From assembly GCF_000165425.1 (NCBI RefSeq), contig NW_001799189.1, positions 438,728 to 502,727 of the forward strand: 64,000 nucleotides of DNA. The letters are read 5' to 3'. A program made the translations under genes and the position numbers. Of this stretch, positions 12,657-23,920 are shown one piece after another. The notes below the pieces were generated by a model. The model saw only the letters and a list, made by a program, of their open reading frames with translations. It made no database searches and had not been told where the DNA came from. This DNA comes from Paramecium tetraurelia. Its lineage: Eukaryota > Ciliophora > Oligohymenophorea > Peniculida > Parameciidae. Within the stretch, counting starts at the first letter, position 1; each line of letters starts with the position of its first letter.

Positions 12657-13117
12657 ATGGTTCAAGTAAAGAGATAAGATAGAAGAAAAGTCTATGAATA
12701 TTTGTTATTGGAAGGTGTTATTGTTATCAAGAAGGTATATTTTCATAACAATTCAAGGACATGGCACTTCCACTCCATGCTGAAACAGGTGTAAAGAACT
12801 TGGAAGTTTGGATGCTTTTGAGAAGCTTGAGAGACAAAAAGCTTGTGGATTTGGTATTCTCATGGCAATACTACTATTATTACCTTAAGGCTGAAGGTGT
12901 TAAATATGTCAGAGATAAATTGGGTATATGAAAATCATCTATGGTAAAAGGCATTGTCGAGGATGTTATCCCAGCCACTTTCAAGAAAGCAGATAAAAAG
13001 TTTGATGAAGATGTTCCTGAATAAAGAAGAGGCCCAAGAGGAAATAGGCCCTTTGGAAGAGGTGGTAATAGAGGACCAAGAAGAGCAGAAGAAGGAACCG
13101 AAACAGCATAACAATGA
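12657..13117 (+). CDS. RPS10: 40S ribosomal protein eS10
   Basis: Small-subunit ribosomal protein eS10, 136 residues. It begins MVQVKRQDRRKVYEYLLLEG, has the family core (MALPLHAETGVKNLEVWMLL, VFSWQYYYYYLKAEGVKYV) and ends in the usual Arg/Gly-rich tail (RRGPRGNRPFGRGGNRGPRR). Introns at 12735-12757 (23 nt) and 12924-12950 (27 nt) both end in AAG and both are required to keep the known sequence, which shows that AAG is a usable 3' splice site here. Length and order match the family closely. Confidence 0.95.
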
Positions 13118-13166
13118 GATTGATATATAAAAATGGTACATTATATATGTCTATCTATGCTTTAAT

Positions 13167-14727
13167 TCAATCCCTTTTACTCTTTGTGTTTTTATTAGCT
13201 TTTTAAGGGTTGTCAGAAGGCATTCCTTTAAACATATTTTATATTTTCTTGTCCATTTCTGAGTAAATTTTTCTCATTGCCACCATAAATAATATGAAAA
13301 CACCTCCCATAATTGTTATTGTTAAAATCAGATTTTAATAATATCTAGCTCTTCTCTCAAACATCAGATCTATTGAATTGACAGAACTTGACACTTTTCC
13401 AAATGTATTTATTAAAGCAACCAATTCATTTCTTTTCAACTTTCCTGAAAATTCACTTGGAGATTCAGAAAATAGAATTTTTAATGCTGTTCCTAATCCA
13501 TAAGTCTACATCTTTCCAAATACTCTACATTTTTGACATTCCACACAATCCATGATTTTACTTATGTTGTGAATATATCTTTGATAATCTTTCTTTTAAT
13601 CCTAACAATAATAATGTTTAATAAATTACGAATGTTATTTAATTGAAGAATTATTATTCATCAAAAGGTTTAGAACATTAACTATTACCTAGAGATAAGA
13701 TGGTGTTCAATAAATATTTGGATCTAGTATCTTCTTCAAAAGACATTGAATTTATATCATGTTTTTGAATTCCTGGAGATGCTAATATGACTGCCCTTAA
13801 AAGAACAGAATATATAAAGAACAAGTTTCGAATTCTTTCAGGATGATTACCTACTCTTTCGAAATATAATGAATAATTTGGGTAGGTTCTATTTGTTGAT
13901 AAATCAACATAAAACTCACTCAACTAAGTCGAAATCGAAGTATGCAATCCCTACACTAATTTATTCAATGCTCGCTTCTCCCTACACATTTCATTTAATG
14001 AACCTTAGTAACAGTTTTCTTTATATATAACATCCCAAATGTGTTGTCCTTAGTATCCTGTATAGGCTTCAGGATTTAATTTCAAATCAACATAGACACC
14101 CTTGTCATTTTCGATATCTTCAACATGCCATATCCATTCAGATGGAGCTACAACTCATGAATGAAATTACATAGATATCTTTCTGAATCCCAGAATGCAA
14201 AATCATCTTTTGGCTAACTTATTGGAGAGGATACTGGGGCCAACCAATTGGATGGAATCTTGAATATATTAACCTTATTACTTCTGAGGTGTTACAAGTG
14301 CAAATTACACATTTTCTACTTGTGCAAATGTATTCCCCAATAGAGAATGGACAATCATTTTCTAAATTGACTCTGAAGATCTTAAAATATTTTTTGTACT
14401 ATAAATTCGATCCTTATTTTTACAGTCAATTCATCCAATAGAGGGAATATTTGATCATTCACTGATTTGAGAGTTTGAAAGTCTTAACAGCTATCCTCAA
14501 CAATTCCTTCATATTTAAAGCCTTTTTCCAACTAATTGTTTGATAGCTTTAATTACTAATATGTAGTTCAATCCTGTTATAATTATTCCTGCTACGTATG
14601 CATAAATCAACCAAGAGATGCATTTCCCCATCATCTTTAATTCCCATTCTTTTCTTTGTCTTCTTTTAGCTCTCTCTATTTTCAATTAAGTGAGTTCGTC
14701 TACAATCTCATCTTACCCTCTTTACAT
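13167..14727 (-). CDS. ERO1: ER oxidoreductin ERO1
   Basis: FAD-dependent oxidase that reoxidises protein disulfide isomerase in the ER, 478 residues, five introns (14532-14556, 14399-14423, 14259-14281, 14148-14170, 13602-13629). Both redox centres are present: Cys-rich N-terminal shuttle segment (EDSCQDF, then [19 protein letters not shown]) and the active CVECQKC motif. FAD-domain landmarks include [42 protein letters not shown] and [14 protein letters not shown]. Unusually there is a hydrophobic helix near residues 37-58 ([17 protein letters not shown]) and a second near the C-terminus ([19 protein letters not shown]), so it is probably membrane-anchored at both ends. It is convergent with eS10, 49 bp away. 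Confidence 0.93.
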
Positions 14728-15075
14728 TATAAAGTAATTATAATTTATATTTAATTAATTTTAGTTTCAATCTAAATCTAAATCTATATACACGTATGAT
14801 AAATAAGGAATCTCAAATAATTCTAAATGAAATATTTAAGATTCCTTATGCTGTTAAATTTTGATAATATCAATTTGCATTACTATTAATAATTTAGGTA
14901 TTTGTTGTATTAGAAAAGAGAGGAAAACTACAAAGAAATTCAATATTATGGTAATCAATTTGAAGGGTTTTAAAGTTTCAGTTACATTAGATTTAATCTG
15001 TTGATTACAAAAGACTACTCATAATAATAATTGATACTTTTGATTGTGATTACTTATAAATAATTACAATTTAAT

Positions 15076-17042
15076 ATGTTGGCTTCAAGATCTGATTCTC
15101 AATTAAGAAGTCTTGAAAATCCAGATAAATAAACGATGAGAGGAGAATCTTCCAAAAGAAGTGATAAATTGCTTGAAATTCCAAGAAAAAAGCTCAATAT
15201 GAGGTTATTGTTTTTATTACAGTTAGGCTGTATACTGAGCAGGAACAAAAGATTTAGAATTTAATTAATTCTAAAACAGTTACAATTAGTATTATTGCAT
15301 TGGTCGGAATATATGCAATTTTAATTTTTGTTATTGTAGCTTTAGAGGAATTGATGGATGAGACATAATTCAACAATGTGTCTGTAATACTGAGTTGGAT
15401 AGAATTAGGAATCCTAATTGTTTTCATTTTAGAAATAGCAGTTGGTTTATATGCATGGGGTGTGATGGTAAGTATTAAAAAATAAATTAGAAATATTACA
15501 AAGATAAATGGTTGATTTTGGATACTCTCATTATATTATTGTCTCTCTTTTTTGTGATCTTTGAATTGGCAGATTAGAAAACATCAAATGTAGTCAAAGT
15601 AATCTAGGCTGTATTTCGATTTTTACGAATATTTCTACTTATAAGAAAGGCTTAAACTTTCAGAAGACTCTCAACAATGTCTACTATCTCTACACCAGCT
15701 GAAAAGATTGTCCGATTCTTATCAGAATTGAAAGAAGTGATCGAACTTGAAAGTATGAAATTAGATATCGATTATTGCATTGATAAAATAGGTAACAACT
15801 AATTGTATTAAATGGGAAAGTTGGATGATGATAATGCTGAAGTAAATGCTGAATATAATATAGGCTATGGGTTGGTTGAATCAAAGTCAATAGGGTAAAA
15901 GTAGTGTGAGGAAAATTGTCACAGTTGAATAACAATAGTAACAGAAAAAAGTACTAGCCAACTTTTAAAGATTGAACATTCCCAAAAGAGTAATCATTTG
16001 CAATATGTTATTAGGTGCTAGAACTGTTAGACAAATAACATGATGATTTATATATTGATCCATTTGAGTGTGACAAATTAAGTGGAGGGGAAGGTTTGGT
16101 GTATTTAATGTTGTTTCTCTTTGAAAATTACAATCTCTATGATGTGTTCTTGATTAAACCCAAAGTTGTCAGAAGTTATTTCGAGGAAGTAATGAGGGGA
16201 TATCAAGACAACCCATATCATAATAGAGTGCATGCATAAGATGTGGCATAAACATGCAATTTTTTGTTGAATAGATGCAAATTTATTGAGATTGGCTAAT
16301 TAGATGAATAAGATATAGCTTGTGTTCTAATTGCAGGTGCCATTCATGACTATGGACATCCTGGTCTAACGAATGCCTTTCTTATTAATAGTAAAAATGA
16401 GTTAGCATTAACTTACAACGATTAAAGCGTTTTGGAAATGTTTCATCCATCCTAATGCTTCAAAATCGCTTGGACAAACCAGAAAGCAAATATCTTTGAA
16501 AGTCTGACATTTCAAAAATACAGAAGGATTAGAGAATCTATTATCTCGATGGTTTTATCCACTGACATGGCTCATCATGCTTCTGAATTAGCCATAACCA
16601 ATAGTAGAGTGGCAGCACGTAAGTTATGTTGTGAATTTAGCCGACTTTGAACCATACGGGAAGGATAAACAAAGATTAATGGATTTGGTTGTTCATTCTT
16701 CAGATGTATCAAATCCAACTAAAAGCTTTGAAATCTACAAGTAGTGGACAGAGAGAGTTCTGACAGAGTTTTGGTTACAGGGAGATAAAGAACGAGAACT
16801 CGGCTTGCCTATCTCCTATCTTTGCAATAGATATACAACCAACATGGCAGAGGCCTAACTGGGGTATTTAAACTAATCATATTAGCTTTATTGATTATGT
16901 GGTCAAACCAACATTTTCTTGTGTTCAGGGTTTTCTTCCAGCTTTTGAGCCTTATCTCGAAAATCTAGATAAGAATAAGGCTAAATGGCAAGAACTTGTT
17001 GGGTACTACAAACAATAATTGGCCTCCATTTAAACTTAATGA
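15076..17042 (+). CDS. Voltage-sensor-like domain fused to cyclic-nucleotide phosphodiesterase
   Basis: 609-residue membrane enzyme, six introns (15204-15226, 15468-15490, 15842-15863, 15990-16014, 16619-16640, 16864-16885). Four hydrophobic helices come first: about residues 65-85, 98-122, 128-150 and 155-175. Helix 2 has Glu (ILEIAVGLYAWG), helix 3 has Asp (WLILDTLIILLS) and helix 4 reads FRFLRIFLLIRKAQTFRR with Arg at 0, +3 and +9, the pattern of a voltage-sensor S1-S4. The C-terminal half is a class I PDE: YHNRVHAQDVAQ, the metal site HDYGHPGLTN, HHASELAI, VHSSDVSNPTKSFEIYKQW. It should hydrolyse cAMP or cGMP, perhaps under voltage control at the plasma or ciliary membrane. The coupling is inference. 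Confidence 0.88.
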
Positions 17043-17378
17043 TTAATAGATAAATATTTAATAATTTTATAATCTATATAAATTAACTTCCCTTTAATTA
17101 AAATGAATAATTTGGAAATTAAATGTTATCTTATGAAATGTTAATTTGGGAATATATGCTTAAATAATCACATGTACTCTTGTATATATCAATTTTGTTA
17201 TGATCAACAAATAGATTAGTAGATACCTATAGTTAATTGATATACTGTTGTAAAAATATTTGAATGTGAGTTAAGTTTAATCTTTTGGAATAAAATGCCA
17301 ATGTTCTACTAATTATATCAATCATCTAAAGAATAAAGATATTAACTATATGGTATTAATTAATTTATCTAATAATTA
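17043..17378. other. AT-rich spacer
   Basis: No convincing coding frame on either strand. Likely 3' end of the phosphodiesterase gene and promoter of the casein kinase gene. Confidence 0.5.
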
Positions 17379-19214
17379 ATGAATTTTGAAGATAAATAAA
17401 ATGACAGGCTATACAAAAATAGATTCTATATAAAGCATAAGATCAGTGCAGGTACTTTTTGAAACTGGTTTAACTTTTGTAAGGTTCATTTGGGGTTGTA
17501 TTCTTATGTTAAGATCTGCAGACCAAAGAATATGTGGCAATGAAAGTGGAGAAGGAAGACACCAATTCAATGAGTTTGGAAAGGGAAATCTAAATGTTAG
17601 ATGAATTAAAAAAGCTTCCAGGTTAGAAATTTGCTAAAATAGGGATTCCAAAAATAATATGGGCAGGAAATGAGCATAATCATAATTGTTTGGTGATGCA
17701 ATTGCTAGGCAGAGATTTATCCTACCATTTAAAGGCTTTAAAAAGGTTTTCATTGAAATGCGTTGTCAATATATCACTGCAAATAATATAAATAATTGAA
17801 GGTGTGCATAAGAAGTACTTATAAATTCATATAATTTGACAGAGGAATAATTCATAGAGACATGAAGCCAGAAAATGTAATGACTGGAAAAGATCAAGAA
17901 TCAAACTAAATCTTTTTAGCTGATTTTGGAATTGCCAAATTTTACAGAGAACCAGATGGAACCCATGTGTACATTATCTCCCATAATAGAAATAAATATC
18001 AGACCCTTCAAAGACAATAAATCCTTTGTTGGCACAACCAGATATGCAAGCATTGGAGCACACAGAGGATTTGAATTGAGTAGAAAAGATGATCTAGAAT
18101 CAATTGGATATATGATTGTCTACATGTACAAAGGAACCCTGCCTTGGTAAACCTATCATAACGTCGCAGAGAAGGAAAAGACTAAAATGGTTGGTTAGAT
18201 CAAATAATAAACATCATTAGAAGAATTGTGTAAGGATTGTCCTTAAGAATTTTATTAGTAACTCTCATTCATATTCATATGTAGATATTTTCATTATGTA
18301 AAACAATTGTAATACAAATCTACTCCTGATTATAGATATTTACATTCCTTATTTGAGTAAATATCTATAAACAATGGATTTAAACATGATAAAAGGCTTG
18401 ACTGGACTGAATTCTCTCAAGGAACCACTAAAATCTCAGGAGAATAGACCCAACAAGAAACAAAACAACCAGTTAGGTCTTCTAGATAAGATGATAAATT
18501 TAAAAATGTTGACTACATTCCATCGAAAAGGTACATATTTTATTTAATTATCAGATCCGATATTAATAATTTACAAAAAGCAATTAATAGTAATAGGAAT
18601 AGAAGTAGACATCAATCAGAATAATGTGTCAATAAAAGTAATAACAGTGGAAATAGTTTCTCATCTTCATATATCAATAGTTAGCAATCTTCAATTCTTT
18701 TAAACTATTAAAACTCATAATTTTCTCAAAATAATATTAGAATAGGATCCTCAAAACTACTTAGCAAATTATAAGAAAGGGGAATCATCAGTTTACATCA
18801 GGATTCTAAAGGATCTCTAATTTAATAGCAATCTTCTAAATCATTTCATGAAAGACACATGTCCTCTCACTTATAATAGTAATTAATTCCTCAATAGCAG
18901 CAGTCATTTCATAACAATAGTTAGATCATGCAACTCTAATAAGAAGACTTTTAAGATCTGGAGGAACTTGAAGAAAGATTAAAAAATGATAAAAAGTCTA
19001 AGTAAAATATACATTAATCAAGAGTTAACGAAATTAGGCTCATAAAAGCAACAAACCATTAAAAGTCAAAGAAATTCAAAATCATTTTAAGCAACCTGAT
19101 AACTAAACTGATTTGTAAGGAATGACATAATTAGAAGAAGCAAGCATCGAAAACAAGCTATAAAACTACACTTCTTATGCTCCAAAATTAAAACAAAACT
19201 TAGCTAAATATTGA
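17379..19214 (+). CDS. Casein kinase 1 family protein kinase
   Basis: 564-residue Ser/Thr kinase of the CK1 group. Five introns: 17452-17483, 17815-17842, 17969-18002, 18531-18554, 19002-19024. Kinase motifs in order: glycine loop ISAGSFGVVFLCQD, catalytic Lys in EYVAMKVEKED, HRDMKPENVM, LADFGIAKFYRE and the CK1-specific SIGAHRGFELSRKDDLESIG replacing the APE motif. THVPFKDNKSFVGTTRYAS is typical of the group. After about residue 300 comes a long Gln/Ser/Asn-rich tail probably used for localisation. The start at 17379 is set by the need to read into ISAG in frame; the nearer ATG at 17401 is in another frame. The 24-nt fourth intron keeps the frame and could be retained. Confidence 0.92.
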
Positions 19215-19887
19215 CTCAAACTCGATTTTTTATTCTTTATTTTAAGTAGAAATAATCTAATTTTGATTGCTAGGTTTTATTACAATTCTATACACTTAAT
19301 TAAGTGCATAATAATATGTTTTCATTTATTAAACAATTTTGTATTATAATACTATGTTATTTCATTGATTTTTATTACTTAAAGACAGTTTTAATGATTA
19401 TTGTTTCATTTCAAAATAGTTAATATGTAAATATTTTTTTTAATTAGAGATTTGGCATATTAATGAAAAGGGTAGATTTTTATGAGTTTGATAAGTAATT
19501 TCAAAATATTAATTATTAATTATTATAATTTATTACTATCTAATTAATTTTAGTATATATTCAAATAATTTGCATTGTAATTGAGAGACTTTTATAAAAT
19601 AAATCATATATTCAAATATGAATTAAATAGAAAATTAACTATTTTATTATTAAAATTTAATTAGTGAAATTTATTTTATATTCATTTAATTACAGTATTA
19701 ATGAATTTATTCGAGACTTTTTTTCTAATTATATTTTGAAAATTAAATTAAATGAAATACAAACAATTAAAATTAATAAAATCATTAAAATTGCTAATCA
19801 TTATTATTATGATTTAGATTTTGATTTTGATTGTTACGAGGATTGCATTCGTATTACTCGATTATGGTATGCAAAAGTTAAACTATT
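19215..19887. other. Convergent spacer, AT-rich
   Basis: Lies between two converging genes. A plus-strand frame free of stops covers 19664-20056, but it contains no Gln codons, is unlike its neighbours, and overlaps the opposite gene's 3' part, so it is not called. Confidence 0.45.
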
Positions 19888-21035
19888 TCATTTTGAGTTG
19901 GTTATTGATAATTTGTTAATTATATCAATTTTTACCATAACGAAGATCTGTCTGAGTATTCTCTTCGTTCTTCTATTTCTTTTAATTATAAGAAATGCTA
20001 TTACTATTACATCAAGCTTTGATAAAACTATAGATCTAATTATGAATTTTAATTAAAATATTGCATCTCTAGAAATATATGATTAATAAATACAGTCTCT
20101 AAAATACTATTGTTGAGGCTATGGATAGCATAAATATTGTTATTATTGATTTTACATTTATTACTACGCTTACAAATATTGTTATTGTAAATAATAAAAG
20201 TCCAAATATGTATTTGGTTAAAAATGTGGGATAATGGGAATGTCTTCTTAAACTTTTGCTTTCTTGATAGTTTCCTTCTTCTATTTGGTTTTTGGAGGTC
20301 TGCCTCTCTTCGAACTTGGAATTTTATATTCAAGCATAGGAATGTCTTTAATCTATTATTTTTGAAATCGAACTCCAATTCTTTCTTGGTCAAAGTAAGC
20401 CACAAAATTTTCTTTATTCATAGGAATTTTGGTATTTGAATCGCAAAACAAGATGCTAGATTATTTTTAATCTGAGAATTCGTGATTAATCACATTTTAA
20501 AATCCTTGAATTAAAGTTCTAATCAGATTTACACTTCTATAGGTATTAAAAGTATTTATATGCTCCTAAGATTGGATATGCTAAACTAAGATAAAAAGTC
20601 AACATACATCTAAATATTCTTCATAATTTTTTTTGCAGACTCCACAATATCTATGTTTTTTGCCAGGCTTTGGAACTAACTTAAATATAATACAATAATT
20701 AAATACCATTTTGGTCTTCTTGATTCTCTATTCTTCAATTTTCAATTGATGTTCTTATTAATATCTCTCTAGATTGAATTAATATTAAGTTCTATCATAT
20801 TCTAGGATGAATGTAGGGAGTCCGGGCTATCTATCGCAATTCAGAACAGGAACTATGTTTTCAAACTATCCAGTGAATCTTTTGTAATGTAATACATTTA
20901 CTCATTATAAACAGGACAATAATCGAGAGTGATTTATGACTTAATCCAACATTCACTATATTTTGGAATCAAAATGAATTGATGTTCATAACAAATCTAC
21001 TAGCATCTCTTCTTTGGTTTTAGGGAATGAATCAT
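19888..21035 (-). CDS. DBF4-type zinc-finger protein (putative CDC7 kinase activator)
   Basis: 356-residue protein with a DBF4-type zinc finger, the motif C that binds the CDC7 kinase: YCGVCKKNYEEYLDHIQSQEH gives the C-x2-C...H-x5-H arrangement, followed by a helix (RSVNLIRTLIQGF). Upstream, TLDYCPVYNEFTGQFENIVP may correspond to motif M. Further on are an AT-hook-like SKRGRPPKTK and a Gln/Tyr-rich stretch. Introns: 20879-20901, 20680-20706, 20581-20607. The last 50 residues are hydrophobic and unlike the rest, so the 3' end is uncertain. Its role would be firing of replication origins; it starts 32 bp behind PSF2 on the same strand. Confidence 0.72.
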
Positions 21036-21067
21036 TTAATTTTCAATAAATTAATATATAAATATTC

Positions 21068-21614
21068 TCAACTCTCTGCTAGTAATTTCAATTACCTCAA
21101 TTTTTTTAAATCTCCGTAAAAATTAGAGTAAATTTTATTTCTTTCATGTTGATTTAAGTTATTTATTTTTATAGCATCTGATCCTCTTGTAATAAATTCC
21201 TCTACTTTCTTCTAAATTTTGCTTTCTCTTCTTGTCTTGATGTCCTCCAACAATAACTTGATTCTATCATCATCTTTGATATCATCTCTGCAATAAGAGA
21301 ACAAAATTGAAGAAATTTCAAAATAATATTGCTCCATCCTTGCCAATTCTAACTCATTTATGGTTTCTTCATCAAGTTTTAATTGCAACCTCTCAATAGT
21401 TAACCATTCGGGAGGAATGACTCTGCATTTATTCTTTTTCTTCAATTCAATTGCTACCCATAATGGAACTTCTACAATTTAATTAATTTTAAATGGTCCA
21501 AAATATCCCTTAATTAATCATTTTCGATATTACAGAAATGAATTGTAGCTTATCCAAATCAAAATTCGGTTAAATATTAATGAAGGTTGAATGTTAAATA
21601 ATGAAATCACTCAT
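21068..21614 (-). CDS. PSF2: GINS complex subunit PSF2
   Basis: DNA replication factor PSF2 (GINS2), part of the CMG helicase. 173 residues, one 25-nt intron at 21509-21533. The N-terminus has the B-domain pattern and the diagnostic GYFGPFKINQIVEVPLWVAI and KKKNKCRVIPPEWLTIERL, followed by the helical domain (RMEQYYFEISSILFSYCRDD, LLLEDIKTRRESKIQK). It ends NFYGDLKKLRQLKLLAES, comparable in place to the end of human PSF2 before its tail; length fits the family (about 185). The TGA at 21070-21068 separates it from the DBF4-like gene. Confidence 0.9.
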
Positions 21615-21687
21615 TTCTGCATTAATATATCCTTATTACATTATTAAATTAATTTTATAAAAACATTAATTATTACAACCAATATAT

Positions 21688-22999
21688 TCAATCCCCTTTT
21701 GGTAAATCAGTGCCTTCTTCTTGAGATTATTTTTAGAATGACACTTAAGAATCTTGTTATTGTTATTGCTATTATTATTTCTTCTTAGCTAATTTTGATT
21801 GCATATTCGAATTTTATAGTATCATTTTTAATTCTTCAAAATCTTCATCGTCACCATCACTATCCCCTTGTCTTCCAGCTCTATGAGTTTTCATGGCCCC
21901 GCCTTTCCTCGGCACTTTACTTAAATCAATCCTGGTATCAAGAGCAATTTATGACTTAGAGCCTCTACTTGACATCTGTGGTTTTTAGAAAGCTCTGTCG
22001 GTGTGATTGCCCATATTTAACTTTTATTTCAGCATAAACTCTTCTATTTACTTATGTACAGGCTTATTCACATCAAACCACTTAGGTTATTTAATAACAT
22101 TATCTCGATCAAAGTGTTTCCTATATTTATATAAATCTGATATAGAATTTCTTATTTGGAATAATTGTAAATATAATTCGTAGAACTATAAGCAAATATT
22201 TGTGGCTAAATGTCTATAATAGTCTAATAATTGCAAAATCTAAAATCCTTTATAGTAATACCTCTTTGCTTAAAAAATTGTAAAATACAATTATGTCAGA
22301 CCAGTACACCAACACTATCTCTTTTAGCAGCATGTCTTCTGGCACCATCAATAATGCTTCTTTCAATGTATCCATCTATCCCAACCCACTGTTTACCTGA
22401 CTCTTTAAATCAATTATATACCAAATTGCTTATCTTAAACAACCACAATAGCTTTGTTTATATATCAATAAACTTTTATCCTTCCTAGAACAATGGGTAT
22501 TGCTACACTTTACAAGCATGAAACACCTAAATGTTAACAGCAAGTTTTTGTAAATATTAAAAATAGCTTAGCTAAATATTTGCAGATAGCCATTCCTCTT
22601 TTTATTGATTTGTTTTAACAACACTTGGTGATTTTCGATTCATAAGAATTGCAAACTTCTAATTCAGAAAGTGGTCTGCAAAATCAATACCTAATTAAAA
22701 TTCGTGCAGCATTAAATGACATGTCAAAAGCACTTTATTCCTTATTATATAAGAGTTTGCAAATTCCCTAAGAATATGGTATATATTTCTTACTGCTCAC
22801 AAGTCAATTGGAAATATTGATCTATATAATAAGATGGTGCTTTTGTTATAAATTCTGAATGATTATTCTCGAAGCAAGAAATTAAGAACAAGAGATCATC
22901 CAATAAAATTTCATCGGATTAACTTAACAGAGATGAGTTTGCTATTCTCTTTTAGAATGGTGGCCTATTTTTGAAATACCCCATAAATTTATTGATCAT
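21688..22999 (-). CDS. ANTH-domain-like clathrin adaptor (AP180/CALM-like)
   Basis: About 420 residues of largely helical protein. The pattern matches an ANTH domain: RNKVLLTCHLMLHEFQLGID in place of the CALM FKSLITTHHLMVYGNERF, then IQLSYFQYLQKLAVN, and a late segment FQILQLLDYYRHLATNICLQ resembling INLLEKYFDMKKNQCKEG. ANTH domains bind PI(4,5)P2 and recruit clathrin. The tail is acidic then Gln-rich. Introns are seen at 22768-22793 and 22401-22421; another junction near 22290-22330 is needed but not resolved (the sum is off by two). Two in-frame starts exist, 22999 and 22984. Confidence 0.5.
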
Positions 23000-23920
23000 A
23001 ATATTGTATTTATAATTCTAATTAATGTTTGATTACAATATTATCATTCTCACAACATGCTAACGTCATTTTATATCATCTTATTCAAAACAAAGACATT
23101 TAAATATATTTATATTTCAATAACGATTCATTTATTTTCAATTAATTTAAGTTCAACTCAATATTTCAAATATAACTTATTTCTGTTTATAGTACTTATT
23201 GCTTTTCAACTAATATGAAATAAGATTTTATAATTAATGAGATAATTTCTATCATTAAAAATTTATATACTTATACAATTGAATGATAACTATGAATAGG
23301 CGTTAATGTAATAGTGATTGGACTAAAATGAACATTAATTCATTAAGTTAAATCTTTTTGTTTTAATAATTATAATCTTGTAATTATTAATTAAATTCAA
23401 TTAATCCAATTTGTTTTATAAATTATGAAATTCTAAGTTGTTGATACTTTTAAATTAGAATTACTTAAATTTAATTTTATTAATTAAACAATCACTAAAT
23501 ATATATAAAATTGTAACATAAATATCTTGTTCACATATTTATAATTAGTATATGGAACTTTTGTTATTATTCTTAATAATTATTTATCCTAAATTGAGAT
23601 TTTTTAATTATCTCTTAGATTTGAAGATTTTCTTTTCTAATTAAATTAAAATGTTTTAAAAGGTATTTCATTTAGTTCAACTTCACAGTCATCCTCTACA
23701 AAACATCTATTTTAAACCAATCTATATTTCTCTTCGTATATTATATAATTTTTTTCTATTATCATCAGGTAATAAGAATACATTATCTAAATAATAAATA
23801 GCAAGTAAGCAAAGGAAATTCTTCTTATTATTTATCTATGTTTCTGATCTCCTGTTTGGAGATTTGTAATAATTTTACAATTTTATATATTTTTGATTAA
23901 TATATTTATTTAATATATAA
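23000..23920. other. Large AT-rich intergenic region
   Basis: The longest stretch here without a gene. It is extremely AT-rich with many short poly-A/T runs. A small hairpin (ATCTCC, loop TGTTT, GGAGAT) lies at about 23848-23864. As the genes on both sides point away from it, it should contain two promoters. No RNA gene could be identified. Confidence 0.5.

Noticed and set aside
19664-20056. A 130-codon plus-strand frame
   Set aside because: It has no Gln codons, overlaps the 3' part of the DBF4-like gene, and lacks any recognisable feature.
19888-21614. A single PSF2-DBF4 fusion frame
   Set aside because: My first reading counted one A too many in the run at 21101-21107. With seven A the PSF2 frame stops at TGA 21070-21068, and each gene then has a length divisible by three.
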